Of a stretch of DNA of 64,000 nt, positions 36,123 to 45,441 are shown one piece after another; the first letter of the stretch is position 1; each line of letters begins with the position of its first letter. The notes below the pieces were generated by a model, which had not been told where the DNA came from, did no database searches, and was given only the letters and a program-made list of their open reading frames with translations. Both the position numbers and the translations under genes were made by a program. This DNA comes from Bin25 sp026709415. GTDB lineage: Bacteria > Bacteroidota > Bacteroidia > Flavobacteriales > Flavobacteriaceae. Where the stretch lies: NCBI GenBank assembly GCA_965200045.1, contig OZ241330.1:1674001-1738000 (forward strand). Reading direction: 5' to 3'.

Positions 36123-37243
36123 GTTATTCTTTCTAGCGCATTAAAAAGTTTATCGATGTGTTGCTTTTTGATAGTCAAAGGAGGTAGAATGCGCAACAAA
36201 CGTTTGTTAGCACTGCCGCCTGTAAATATCTTAAAATCATAGAGTAACTTTTTTCGAATTTTGGAAATTTCAAGATCAAACTCAAGGCCTAACATCAAAC
36301 CTTTCCCTTTGACTTTTATGACGGATGATACATTAGAAGCACAATCTCTAAAGTGGTGCTCTAACGCAGGTATTTTCTGCATCAACCTTTGTTTTTTCAA
36401 AATTTCAATGACTGAAATGCCCGCTTTATTAGCCAAATGATTTCCACCAAAAGTCGTACCCAATAAACCATGTTTGGACTCAAAGTCTTTATCGATAAGA
36501 ACTCCGGCCAGTGGATAGCCATTTCCGATGCCCTTGGCCATTGTGATTAAATCTGGTTTTACCTCATGGTGTTGAAAAGCAAAGTATTTGCCAGTTCTAC
36601 CAGATCCAGATTGAATTTCATCGACTATCAAACAACTATGGTTTAATCTACACTGAAATTCAATGAATTTAAAAAAAGGAGCGCTGACTTGATCAAGGCC
36701 TCCCACACCTTGTATAGGTTCTATAATCACTGCGGCTATATCATTTGATTTAAAAGCCTTCTCTAAACTTTTATAATCTTCTAATGCCACCTTAGTCACA
36801 AGGTGTTGCCTATTTAGGGGGGATGCCATAGAATCATAATCAGATACAGCTATAGCGGCTGATGTTCTTCCATGAAATCCATTTTTAAACGATAGGACTC
36901 TTTTTTTGTTTGTATGAAATGAAGCTATCTTTAAAGCATTTTCAATAGCTTCTGCTCCTGAATTACAAAGAAATAATTGGTAATCAGGTAAATTTGAAAT
37001 ATCTCCTAAGGCATCGGCATAGTCTGTTTGGAGATTATTGATGACCGAATTCGAATAAAACATCAATTGATCCAATTGATGCTTTAAAGCCTTTAAAAAT
37101 TCAGGGTGATTATGTCCAATTGAAATCACGGCATGCCCTCCATATAAATCAAGATATTGATTCCCCTGAGCATCATAAATCCAAACATCTTTAGCGTGTA
37201 TGGGGTTTATATCAAAAAGAGGATAAACATCAAAAGGCTTCAC
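36119..37243 (-). CDS. argD: Acetylornithine aminotransferase
   Basis: PLP enzyme forming N-acylornithine from the semialdehyde. 374 residues, class III aminotransferase: YLDLYGGHAVISIGHNHPEF near 31, LCNSGAEAIENALKIASFHT near 91, VDEIQSGSGRTGKYFAF near 187, and the PLP lysine in MAKGIGNGYPLAGVLID (about 220). Start is GTG at 37243 and overlaps the proC stop by four bases (GTGA). Confidence 0.94.
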   Translation of the reverse strand: MKPFDVYPLFDINPIHAKDVWIYDAQGNQYLDLYGGHAVISIGHNHPEFLKALKHQLDQLMFYSNSVINNLQTDYADALGDISNLPDYQLFLCNSGAEAIENALKIASFHTNKKRVLSFKNGFHGRTSAAIAVSDYDSMASPLNRQHLVTKVALEDYKSLEKAFKSNDIAAVIIEPIQGVGGLDQVSAPFFKFIEFQCRLNHSCLIVDEIQSGSGRTGKYFAFQHHEVKPDLITMAKGIGNGYPLAGVLIDKDFESKHGLLGTTFGGNHLANKAGISVIEILKKQRLMQKIPALEHHFRDCASNVSSVIKVKGKGLMLGLEFDLEISKIRKKLLYDFKIFTGGSANKRLLRILPPLTIKKQHIDKLFNALERIT

Positions 37244-38037
37244 GATTCTTTTGAAATTTCATTGATTTTATCGAAAGAGGCTGCCAATCCTTTAATGATG
37301 GAAGAGCTAACGCCTCGGTGTTCCATTTCATTGAGCCCGGTGATGGTACAACCCATGGGGGTGGTTACTTTATCTATTTCAGATTCCGGATGCTTTTTCC
37401 CATCGATCAACAAAGATGCCGCACCCATAGCGGTATACATAGACATTTTAAGAGCTTCATCGGCATCAAAACCCAGTTGAACACCACCTTGTGTCGTGGC
37501 TCTGATAAGTCGCATCCAAAAAGCAATACCACTCGCACATAAAACCGTGGCGGCTCTCATATGAGCTTCGTCGATGATGGCCGTGTTTCCTAGTCGACCA
37601 AAAATCGCGTTGGCTACTTCGATTGTTTTTTTGCCAGAATCATTAGAACAAAGGCAAGTCATTGATTTTCCCACAGAAATAGCGGTATTAGGCATAGCTC
37701 TTACAATCGATATGTCAGGGGATAAAATACGTTCAATTTCGTTAATGGTGAACCCAGCTACAGTTGAAATCAGCAGATGTTTTTTGTTCAAAATAGGTTT
37801 TAAATCATGCAAGATTTCTCTGAACTGTGTGGGTTGAACTGAACAGATGATAATATCAGAATGTTTTGTAGCGTAGCTATTGTTAGAGGTGATATACACT
37901 TTTTTGGAATCTTTCCATTTGTTTAATGGCTGAGTATTTCTTCGGGTTAGATAAAGGGTAGTGAAACTATTGTTAAGAATCATGCCTTTGGCAATACTTA
38001 GACCAAGGTTTCCTGTTCCGATAATGGCAATTTTCAT
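37240..38037 (-). CDS. proC: Pyrroline-5-carboxylate reductase
   Basis: Makes proline from pyrroline-5-carboxylate. 265 residues: NAD(P) motif IAIIGTGNLGLSIAKGMI (N-term), SVQPTQFREIL, SIVRAMPNTAISVGKSMTCL (about 114), and the C-terminal ATQGGVQLG...EIDKVTTPMGCT signature. It is inserted in the arginine operon between argC and argD, 11 bases after argC. The shared intermediate glutamate semialdehyde/ornithine pathway makes the grouping sensible. Confidence 0.93.
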   Translation of the reverse strand: MKIAIIGTGNLGLSIAKGMILNNSFTTLYLTRRNTQPLNKWKDSKKVYITSNNSYATKHSDIIICSVQPTQFREILHDLKPILNKKHLLISTVAGFTINEIERILSPDISIVRAMPNTAISVGKSMTCLCSNDSGKKTIEVANAIFGRLGNTAIIDEAHMRAATVLCASGIAFWMRLIRATTQGGVQLGFDADEALKMSMYTAMGAASLLIDGKKHPESEIDKVTTPMGCTITGLNEMEHRGVSSSIIKGLAASFDKINEISKES

Positions 38038-38048
38038 AGGGATAGAGT

Positions 38049-39017
38049 TTAATAAACGGAGGGTTTTAGGTGAAGACCGATAGTTTGGTCTATTTGGAGC
38101 ATGAGATTGAGGTTTTCTATCGCTTGAGAAGCGGCTCCTTTTAATAAATTATCCAATACACTAGTAATCAAAAGGGTTTGTTCGTATTTGTGTAGATGAA
38201 TCACACAATTATTGGTGTTGACCACTTGTTTTAGGTGTAGTTGGTTTTTTGATAAATGAGTGAACGGATGGGGTTGATAAAACGTATCATATAGGTGATA
38301 GGCCTCATTTTCTGATAAATCTGATTTCAAGTAACAGGTCGTGAAAATACCTCTAGTAAAGTCGCCTCGCAATGGTAACATATGCATTTGAGCCTTGTTA
38401 GATAGATTGATATGTCTTCTGATTTCACCTAAATGTTGATGCACAAAAGGTTTATACCAAGAGATATTATTATTTCGCCAACTGAAATGAGTGGTAGGCT
38501 GAGGTCGGATTCCAGCTCCAGTACTACCGGTTATCGAATGAACATGAACATCGTCATTCAATAAATTGTTTTCCGATAAAGGCAATAAAGCAAGTTGAAT
38601 TCCGGTTGCAAAACAACCAGGATTGGCTATAGAATTGGCCGTTGCCATATCTTTTGAATTTAATTCTGGAAGGCCATAAACAAAATTTCTACTATGGTAT
38701 TCAGTTTTACCAGACAATCTAAATTCATGGCTCAAATCAATGACCAATACGTTGTCATCAAATTCATTTTCATCAAGGCAAGTTTTGGAATGTCCATGGC
38801 CAAGGCAAAGAAAAAGAATATCGATGTTATTATCAATTTCACCAGCGAATTTCAACTCTGTTCGACCAATTAATTGGGTATGAACGTCAGTTATAAATGT
38901 ATCAGCTCTTGATGAACTATATACCCATTTTAATTTTATCTGGGGATGTCTCAGAACTAAATCAATCAACTCTCCAGCCGTAATACCAGTACCGCCCATA
39001 ATGCCAACTGTTTTCAT
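38049..39017 (-). CDS. argC: N-acetyl-gamma-glutamyl-phosphate reductase
   Basis: Reduces N-acylglutamyl phosphate to the semialdehyde. 322 residues: dinucleotide motif VGIMGGTGITAGELIDLVLR at the start, catalytic cysteine in SIANPGCFATGIQLALLPL (about 134), and the DFTRGIFTTCYL region. Overlaps argG by four bases (ATGA), and leads into proC. Confidence 0.94.
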   Translation of the reverse strand: MKTVGIMGGTGITAGELIDLVLRHPQIKLKWVYSSSRADTFITDVHTQLIGRTELKFAGEIDNNIDILFLCLGHGHSKTCLDENEFDDNVLVIDLSHEFRLSGKTEYHSRNFVYGLPELNSKDMATANSIANPGCFATGIQLALLPLSENNLLNDDVHVHSITGSTGAGIRPQPTTHFSWRNNNISWYKPFVHQHLGEIRRHINLSNKAQMHMLPLRGDFTRGIFTTCYLKSDLSENEAYHLYDTFYQPHPFTHLSKNQLHLKQVVNTNNCVIHLHKYEQTLLITSVLDNLLKGAASQAIENLNLMLQIDQTIGLHLKPSVY

Positions 39018-40213
39018 AGGCTATGATTGACTGTTTGATATATTTTGTTTGATAGGGAGGTGATCTTGATAAAACCTTCTGAGTCTTGGGCAGACCAACC
39101 AGAGTTTTTTTCTCCATAAGCTCCCATATGGTGTTTCATTAAATCATGTTTTGATTTAATACCTTGTAATTCAAATCCTTTTGGAAATAGTTTGCAAAAT
39201 ACTTTACCTGTGACTTTTCGTTGACTTTGGATCAGAAAAGCTTCAATATCTCGATTGACCGGATCCCAAAAGTTTCCTTCATGAATCATCATCCCATAAA
39301 AGAGAGACAATTGATCTTTTTGAAATAATTGCCACTTTGAGAGAGTATGCTTTTCTAGCAAATGATGTGCTTTAATCAATAACAAGGGACCACCAGCTTC
39401 AAAGCCAACTCGACCTTTAATGCCAAGTATGGTATCTCCAACATGGAGGTTTCGACCGATTCCATATTCACGGCAAAGAATATTTAAATCTTTAATCAAG
39501 TCATGCGGTTTTTTTTCTTTACCATTGATGGCCAATAGTTCCCCTTTTACAAGAGATAACTCTAATTCTTGTGGTTTTTTATCAAGCTCCATGACTGAAA
39601 AAGCTTCTTCTGGGAGCGGTTGGTGTGATGTCAGGGTTTGGTCTCCGCCTATCGTTGTCCCCCATAACCCTTGATTAACTGAATATTTTGCTTTTTCCCA
39701 ATTGATGCCAATGCCTTTGCTATTAAGGTATTTAATTTCTTCTTTTCGACTAAAATTATTGGATCTTATAGGCGCAATAATGTTTAATTCGGGAGCCAAT
39801 ATTTGAAATGCCGTGTCAAATCGGATTTGATCATTACCCGCTCCTGTACATCCATGGGCGATATACTTTGCCCCAATTTTTTTTGCTTGTAATTGGAGAA
39901 AAAAAGCTTGAGTTATTCTCTCGGCACTTACAGATAGGGGGTAGGTATTGTTTTTGAGCACATTTCCAAAAATTAAGAATCGAATGACACGCTGATAAAA
40001 GCTTTCAAGAGCCTTTATTTTTTTGAATGATTTGGCCCCTAATTCAAGAGCTCTTTTTTTTAGCAACTCTTCATTATAAGAGTCATTTTCTCCATAGGTA
40101 TCAACAAATACGGCATGAATTTCAAAATCATGATCTTTTAAATAGGCGATACAAAACGAAGTGTCGAGCCCTCCACTATATGCTAATACCACCTTTTTAC
40201 TTTTCTCTTTCAT
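39014..40213 (-). CDS. argG: Argininosuccinate synthase
   Basis: Joins citrulline and aspartate with ATP. 399 residues: PP-loop motif VVLAYSGGLDTSFCIAYL (about 8), HGCTGAGNDQIRFDTAF (about 119), and the IKGRVGFEAGGPLLLIKAHH segment (about 268). It is the second gene of the operon, six bases after the GNAT gene. Confidence 0.95.
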   Translation of the reverse strand: MKEKSKKVVLAYSGGLDTSFCIAYLKDHDFEIHAVFVDTYGENDSYNEELLKKRALELGAKSFKKIKALESFYQRVIRFLIFGNVLKNNTYPLSVSAERITQAFFLQLQAKKIGAKYIAHGCTGAGNDQIRFDTAFQILAPELNIIAPIRSNNFSRKEEIKYLNSKGIGINWEKAKYSVNQGLWGTTIGGDQTLTSHQPLPEEAFSVMELDKKPQELELSLVKGELLAINGKEKKPHDLIKDLNILCREYGIGRNLHVGDTILGIKGRVGFEAGGPLLLIKAHHLLEKHTLSKWQLFQKDQLSLFYGMMIHEGNFWDPVNRDIEAFLIQSQRKVTGKVFCKLFPKGFELQGIKSKHDLMKHHMGAYGEKNSGWSAQDSEGFIKITSLSNKIYQTVNHSL

Positions 40214-40219
40214 AGATAT

Positions 40220-40786
40220 TTAAATTGATTTGAGTTTTGCTTTGACTTTACCGACGAAATTAGAGTCTTTAGGATCAAAGAGCATCCCAGTACAGAGACA
40301 CATCTTTCTTTGGGTTCTAGTTAGAACATCATAGTTATTACACGTTCTACAACCATTCCAAAATTCAGGATCTTCTGTTAAATCTGAAAAATGTACTGGT
40401 TTGTATCCCAATTTATGATTTATTTTCATCACGGGTTTGGAAGTAGTAATTCCGAAAATTTTAGCTTTTGGATACTTTTTTAATGATAGTTTGAATACTC
40501 TTTTTTTGATTTTATAAGCTAGTCCTTGACCTCTGTAATTTGGGTGAACTATCAATCCAGAATGTGCAACATACTTGCCATGCCCCCATGACTCGATGTA
40601 ACAAAAGCCGGCCAGTTGATCGTTATCAAGGGCAATGATGGCGTTGTTTTTTTCTATACGTTGAGCAATATACTCCGGAGTTCTTAAAGCGATACCTGTA
40701 CCTCTTGACTTGGCCGATTCTTCGATGAGAAGACTGATTTTTTTTGCGTATTTGATGTGCTTTGCTTGAGCAACAATGATTTTCAT
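40220..40786 (-). CDS. GNAT acetyltransferase, probable N-acetylglutamate synthase (ArgA role)
   Basis: 188 residues; first gene of the arginine operon, so the likely first-step acyltransferase in a cluster with no classical argA or argJ. The acetyl-CoA-binding motif A is VHPNYRGQGLAYKIKKRVFK (about 91). A C-terminal Cys-rich piece, WNGCRTCNNYDVLTRTQRKM followed by CLCTGMLF, has four cysteines (CxxC ... CxC) and could bind a metal. Operon position, not sequence identity, supports the assignment. Confidence 0.7.
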   Translation of the reverse strand: MKIIVAQAKHIKYAKKISLLIEESAKSRGTGIALRTPEYIAQRIEKNNAIIALDNDQLAGFCYIESWGHGKYVAHSGLIVHPNYRGQGLAYKIKKRVFKLSLKKYPKAKIFGITTSKPVMKINHKLGYKPVHFSDLTEDPEFWNGCRTCNNYDVLTRTQRKMCLCTGMLFDPKDSNFVGKVKAKLKSI

Positions 40787-40832
40787 GATGATTTAGGAAA
40801 TTTGTTTTTTGTCGAGAAATTAGAAGGATATC

Positions 40833-40843
40833 TCGGAATCCGA
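40833..40843. promoter_or_regulatory. Short palindrome in the arginine-operon leader
   Basis: TCGGA-A-TCCGA is a perfect 5-1-5 inverted repeat 47 bases upstream of the first gene, in the 5' untranslated part predicted below the promoter. It could be an operator for an arginine-responsive regulator or a short RNA stem. No known ArgR box shape is evident. Low confidence. Confidence 0.25.
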
Positions 40844-40948
40844 AAGCAGCTTTACACCCACAAGGGGCGAATATCGTTCAAAGGGGAAACTGCCGGACAG
40901 TTTTGAAAATCAACTGTTTCTAAATTTATTTTCATCTGTTTACGGGTG

Positions 40949-40977
40949 CGAAATTAAAGAATTCATTGAATATACAA
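40949..40977 (-). promoter_or_regulatory. Putative promoter of the arginine operon
   Basis: On the minus strand, TTG (40975-40977) lies 18 bases before TAATTTCG (40949-40956), one mismatch from the TAnnTTTG -7 consensus. It would give a leader of about 155 bases before the GNAT gene. The spacing fits the Bacteroidota promoter; the -7 mismatch lowers confidence. Confidence 0.3.
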
Positions 40978-41116
40978 TCCACCTTCACAAAACAACAATT
41001 TGTTTGGTTTCGATTTTTCTAATCATCTATAAATCATATTTCATGCCACGTAGGCGTGATATCAATAATTGAAGCAATTTTGTGAGGAGAATAGATCCAT
41101 CTATGTTGTTTTATTA

Positions 41117-42445
41117 ATGAAAAGACAATTACAAATAAATTCAATTCAAAATGACTATCGGTCTCAATTTAAAAGAACACTCTTGCTAGCACACAGTGGA
41201 GGGGTCGATAGTTGCGTGCTAGCCGATATATTGTTGAAATCAAAATGCAATTTTTTAGTCGCTCATGCAAATTTTCAACTTCGTGGTTCGGAAAGTCTTC
41301 AAGCACAACAGTTTGTTTCAAAATGGTGTTTGTCGAATCAAATTCCTTTTTTTTATGTCAAGTTCAATGTTAATGCGTATCAAAAGCATACAAAAAAGGG
41401 GATTCAAGAAGCCGCCCGAGATTTACGATATCAATGGTTCGACTACTTATTAGAAATCCATCAATTGGCATATCTATTAACGGCTCATCATTTAAACGAC
41501 CAAATTGAAACTTTTTTTTTCAACGCTATAAGAGGCTCAGGTCTATCTGGTTTATATGGTATCAAGGAGACGGAAAAGAGGCTCAGACCACTTTTAGCTT
41601 ATTCTAAAAGTCAAATTGTTGACTATGCCCATCAATATCAAATTGAGTATATAGCAGATTCGAGTAATGTCGATTTGTCTTATCAGAGAAATTATATCAG
41701 ACATCAAGTCATCGCACCGTTAGAAAAATCCAAACCGAAGTTTACACAACAGTTTTCCAACACATTAAAAAACATGCACCAAGCACACTCATTTATAAAT
41801 ACAGAGTTGAATAGAATTCAAAAAAGTGTTTCAATGTTAAAGGATAATAACCTCTATTATTCTTTATCCAAGTTAAAAAACATAAAACACCTTGAATTTT
41901 GTCTTTTTCATTGGTTTCAAACGTACAATTTCAAAGTCAGTGAAATATTGAAATTAATGAATGCAGAAAATGGAAAATACATTGTCCAGTCACCGTTTTT
42001 ATTGTTAAAAAGCCAATGTCACTTGATTTTAACAACGAAGGCTATACGTCAAACAGATCATATAAGATTCCATCTTGATTTGGGGGATGATTTGCTCCAA
42101 GGTAGCACAGAATATCCTATCAGGTTAAAATGGAAAGCCATAAACTTTTTTCCAAATGAAACAATAGATTCTAATTTTGCGCTATTAGACGCTCAAAAAA
42201 TAAAAGGAAAGTTAACGGTTGGTAAAATGAAAGTAGGGGACTGGTTTTATCCTTGTGGTATGGATGGTAGAGTATCGATTTCAAAGTATTTTCGGAATAT
42301 GAAATACAACACGATTGACAAACAAAATCAGTGGGTACTCTACATTAATAATCGCATAGCTTGGGTGATAGGTAAAAGATGTGATAGAAGATTCACAGCC
42401 AATCATTCTACTAAGGATATAATTTCATTTGAATACATCAGATGA
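41117..42445 (+). CDS. tilS: tRNA(Ile)-lysidine synthase
   Basis: Modifies C34 of the CAU-anticodon tRNA-Ile to lysidine, preventing misreading of AUG. About 442 residues. PP-loop ATPase motif AHSGGVDSCVLADILLK (about 26), then LTAHHLNDQIETFFFNAIRG and the RNYIRHQVIAPL segment; C-terminal TilS domain. I chose the ATG at 41117 because the longer reading begins at a TTG and adds a peptide not expected in the family. Its TGA stop overlaps the dsbD start (ATGA). Confidence 0.9.
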   Translation: MKRQLQINSIQNDYRSQFKRTLLLAHSGGVDSCVLADILLKSKCNFLVAHANFQLRGSESLQAQQFVSKWCLSNQIPFFYVKFNVNAYQKHTKKGIQEAARDLRYQWFDYLLEIHQLAYLLTAHHLNDQIETFFFNAIRGSGLSGLYGIKETEKRLRPLLAYSKSQIVDYAHQYQIEYIADSSNVDLSYQRNYIRHQVIAPLEKSKPKFTQQFSNTLKNMHQAHSFINTELNRIQKSVSMLKDNNLYYSLSKLKNIKHLEFCLFHWFQTYNFKVSEILKLMNAENGKYIVQSPFLLLKSQCHLILTTKAIRQTDHIRFHLDLGDDLLQGSTEYPIRLKWKAINFFPNETIDSNFALLDAQKIKGKLTVGKMKVGDWFYPCGMDGRVSISKYFRNMKYNTIDKQNQWVLYINNRIAWVIGKRCDRRFTANHSTKDIISFEYIR

Positions 42446-44403
42446 CGAGATTTATCTTTCTCTTTTTTGCTTCGGTTACATCCTTAGGAGCTCAAATTAT
42501 AGAACCTGTTGAATGGACCAACGATATTGAGAAAATCGACCAGAACAGGTATTTGGTCACTTTTGATGCTCAAATTGATGAAGGTTGGCATTTATATTCT
42601 CAGTTTTCTGATGCCAATGGGGCTTTACCAACGGAATTCATTTTTTTAAATACTTCTGGCAATTATCAATCAATGGGCCCAGTAAAGGAAAGTGAATCTA
42701 TTGTGGATTTTGATAAAGTCTTTCAAATGGATTTAACCTTTTTTAAAAATCAAGCCACATTCCAAACTGAGATTGAAGTTATCAATCCTGATTTAAATTA
42801 TTTCGAGATTGAAGTGAACTATCAAGTTTGCGATGACACATTATGCATATTCAGATCAGAGATATTCGACTTTATTCTGAATGTCGATTTCATTAAAGCA
42901 GCAAGTGTTTTGGATGAACATAGTCGGTTAAAATCTCAGGAAATGTTGATTGATTTAAAAAACAAACACTTTCTTAACCAAAAAATGGAAACGGCTGATA
43001 GAGATTATTGGACCATTTTTTTTCTAGGTCTTTTTGGAGGGGTATTGGCCCTATTGACTCCTTGTATTTTACCCATGATTCCATTAACAGTATCTTATTT
43101 TTTAAATTCTTCGAAAACAGCAACCAAAGGGATCATGAATGGTTTGATTTATGGGTTTTTCATCATCATCATATATGTTTTGTTAAGCCTTCCATTTCAT
43201 TTATTTGATAGCTTGAATCCTGAAATTTTAAATTCATTGGCCACGAATGTCACTTTAAACTTGATATTTTTTGCCGTGTTTATTGTTTTTGCATTATCCT
43301 TTTTTGGACTCTTTGACATTACGCTTCCATCAAGGTGGGTATCTAAAACCGACAAACTTTCTTCCATGGGAAATATAGTTGGCATATTTTTTATGGCGTT
43401 AACACTCGCCGTTGTTTCTTTTTCTTGTACGGGTCCACTCTTAGGATCTTTGTTGGCCGGTTCGATTACCTCTCAAACGGGAGCCACTCAATTGACTTTT
43501 GGTATGTTAGGGTTTGGCACGGCATTGGGCTTACCGTTTGCTTTTTTTGCCATTTTCCCAAAAACCATTCATTGGGTTCCGAAGTCTGGAGGTTGGATGA
43601 GTGTCGTTAAAGTGACTTTAGGGTTTTTAGAATTAGCTTTAGCCCTGAAATTTCTTTCCAATGCTGATTTGGTAGCCCATTGGGGAATTCTCAAACGTGA
43701 AATTTTTATTGCCACTTGGCTTTTACTTGCCTTGCTCTTAACATTATATCTCTTTGGTGCCTTTCAATCAAAAACGTTATGGTCTAAGAAAATAAACCCT
43801 GGGCGTTTCTTTGTTGGGATTGTGGCCTTGTTTTTTTGTGTTTACTTATCGAGGGATTTTTTTTCAAAAGAAAACACACTTCAGTTTTTAAGTGGTTTTC
43901 CTCCACCGGAGTTTTACAGCATTAAAAAAGTTGAGAATCAATGTCCATTAGATTTACGATGCTTCAAAGATTATCAAACGGGATTAGAATTTGCAAAAAA
44001 GGAAAAAAAACCTGTACTCGTGGATTTTACAGGATGGGCTTGTATTAATTGTCGCAAAATGGAAGAAAATGTTTGGGCTCATTCTGATGTTTATCCACTG
44101 TTGCAACAGTTTGTCATTGTTTCACTTTATGTCGATGATCGCATGAAATTGCCAGAATCGGAACGTTTTAATTTTCAGTATGAAGATGGTCGAGTAAGAG
44201 ATATCAATACCGTAGGTAAAAAGTGGTCGACATTTCAATACGTGAATTTTAATCATGCATCTCAACCTTTTTATATTCAATTGAGTCCAGATGAAGAACT
44301 CTTGAATTCCCCCATTCAATATACGAATGTACCGAGCTTTCGAAATTGGCTTGAGAAAGGGATGACTGAATTTGAAAAAAAGAGTGTTTTTATGATTAAA
44401 TAG
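42442..44403 (+). CDS. dsbD: DsbD-type thiol:disulfide interchange protein
   Basis: Carries reducing power from cytoplasm to periplasm. 653 residues: signal peptide (MTRFIFLFFASVTSLGAQ), N-terminal DsbD-alpha domain with Cys pair in YQVCDDTLCIFRS (about 133), eight-span membrane domain with the catalytic cysteines in LALLTPCILPMIPLTVS (about 203) and VVSFSCTGPLLGS (about 327), and C-terminal thioredoxin domain with WACINCRKMEENVW (about 532). All three redox cysteine pairs are visible. Translationally coupled to tilS. Confidence 0.92.
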   Translation: MTRFIFLFFASVTSLGAQIIEPVEWTNDIEKIDQNRYLVTFDAQIDEGWHLYSQFSDANGALPTEFIFLNTSGNYQSMGPVKESESIVDFDKVFQMDLTFFKNQATFQTEIEVINPDLNYFEIEVNYQVCDDTLCIFRSEIFDFILNVDFIKAASVLDEHSRLKSQEMLIDLKNKHFLNQKMETADRDYWTIFFLGLFGGVLALLTPCILPMIPLTVSYFLNSSKTATKGIMNGLIYGFFIIIIYVLLSLPFHLFDSLNPEILNSLATNVTLNLIFFAVFIVFALSFFGLFDITLPSRWVSKTDKLSSMGNIVGIFFMALTLAVVSFSCTGPLLGSLLAGSITSQTGATQLTFGMLGFGTALGLPFAFFAIFPKTIHWVPKSGGWMSVVKVTLGFLELALALKFLSNADLVAHWGILKREIFIATWLLLALLLTLYLFGAFQSKTLWSKKINPGRFFVGIVALFFCVYLSRDFFSKENTLQFLSGFPPPEFYSIKKVENQCPLDLRCFKDYQTGLEFAKKEKKPVLVDFTGWACINCRKMEENVWAHSDVYPLLQQFVIVSLYVDDRMKLPESERFNFQYEDGRVRDINTVGKKWSTFQYVNFNHASQPFYIQLSPDEELLNSPIQYTNVPSFRNWLEKGMTEFEKKSVFMIK

Positions 44404-44496
44404 AATGTTTGCTATCTTTAGCGAGATTTGATTTCAAATTAAAAATCAGGGGTATGATTATCAAATGGCATATCCGTGATCAAACGAGTTATCACC

Positions 44497-44712
44497 ATGT
44501 GGGACACTAAAAAGATCAATCAAGCTCTTGTCAAATATGCCGATTGGGGGGCCAAAAAAACATTGGCCAATGGCGTTCCAATTTATTATCTAGACGAAGA
44601 TTATCCTGGAAAAAAAATAAAAGAGTATCCCAATGGTAGGCGCTTTATTGTTTTTACAGAGGGTAGAACAGAAACTATTATTGAACAAATTCCTCCTCGT
44701 AAGGAAAAATAA
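44497..44712 (+). CDS. Small protein overlapping a zeta-toxin-like kinase gene
   Basis: 71 residues starting MWDTKKINQALVKYADWGAK and ending IIEQIPPRKEK; no signal peptide or membrane span. The reading frame extends up to a GTG at 44476. Its TAA stop shares a base with the ATG of the next gene (TAATG), so the two are almost certainly co-translated. Such an overlap upstream of a zeta-like kinase invites an antitoxin reading, but sequence alone gives no evidence for it, and I do not recognise the family. Might instead be a modified substrate or regulatory partner. Confidence 0.6.
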   Translation: MWDTKKINQALVKYADWGAKKTLANGVPIYYLDEDYPGKKIKEYPNGRRFIVFTEGRTETIIEQIPPRKEK

Positions 44713-45293
44713 TGGCCGAGTTGACATTGATTTCAGGGCCTAATGGATCTGGAAAAACCACTTTGTCGTATTTTTTGCTTTCAAAAAAATATCTAGATAA
44801 ACAAATCCCATTAATCAATCCAGATGAAATTCAAATTCAAGAAAATCTCGATGAATTAGAAGCTTCTAAAAAAGCATTGATCTTCCGTGAGAAACTGTTA
44901 CTACAAAAAGCTGATTTTAGCATTGAAACCACTCTTTCGGGCAATTCAGAATTGAGACTCGTTCAAAGGGCGAAATCACTCGGCTACCGAACAAGAATAT
45001 ACTACATCACTACATTAGAATCGCAAATTTGTATCGATCGAATCAAAAATAGAGTAGTAGAAGGAGGACACAATATTGATGATGAAGATGTTTTGCGACG
45101 TTTTCATCGTTCGCATCAAAACTTTTTGAATATAGTACACCAAATAGACGAGATATTTATTTTCGATAATAGTTTCATCAATCGGAAATTTATTTTTTCG
45201 TCTTCCAATAAGAAGTCAAAAGTAATCTCCAAAAGATATCTTTCCCCTTTTTTTAGCGAGATTTTGAAAAAGTTTGAAATAATGGAATCGTGA
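44712..45293 (+). CDS. Zeta-toxin-like P-loop kinase
   Basis: 193 residues with Walker A LISGPNGSGKTTLSYFLL at residue 6, then LINPDEIQIQEN (about 35), FSIETTLSG (about 78, catalytic region), RTRIYYITTLESQICIDRI (about 97) and GGHNIDDEDVLRRFHRS (about 117). This arrangement matches the zeta-toxin/UDP-GlcNAc kinase-like group. In known zeta toxins the enzyme phosphorylates cell-wall precursors and is neutralised by epsilon antitoxin. Here the small upstream protein is not recognisable as epsilon, so a non-toxic kinase role is equally possible. The nearest downstream gene, an APC permease, is convergent. Confidence 0.8.
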   Translation: MAELTLISGPNGSGKTTLSYFLLSKKYLDKQIPLINPDEIQIQENLDELEASKKALIFREKLLLQKADFSIETTLSGNSELRLVQRAKSLGYRTRIYYITTLESQICIDRIKNRVVEGGHNIDDEDVLRRFHRSHQNFLNIVHQIDEIFIFDNSFINRKFIFSSSNKKSKVISKRYLSPFFSEILKKFEIMES

Positions 45294-45441
45294 AATATCC
45301 TTTTCCTTTGGTCGTGTATGTGTCAAATTTAGAATCCTTTCCATTAGCATAACCAGTCAGAAAATCTTACCGATGAACAATGCCAAAGATCTACTTGTAG
45401 GTTGAAAAATGTTTTAATGAAAAGGAGATTTTTTAGAGGGT

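Noticed and set aside
36119..36242. Possible frameshift or internal start where argD begins with GTG
   Set aside because: GTG at 37243 plus a four-base overlap with proC gives the normal family N-terminus; no defect is needed.
44455..44511. 18-codon frame just before the small gene at 44497
   Set aside because: Overlaps the small gene start in another frame; no evidence for a leader function.
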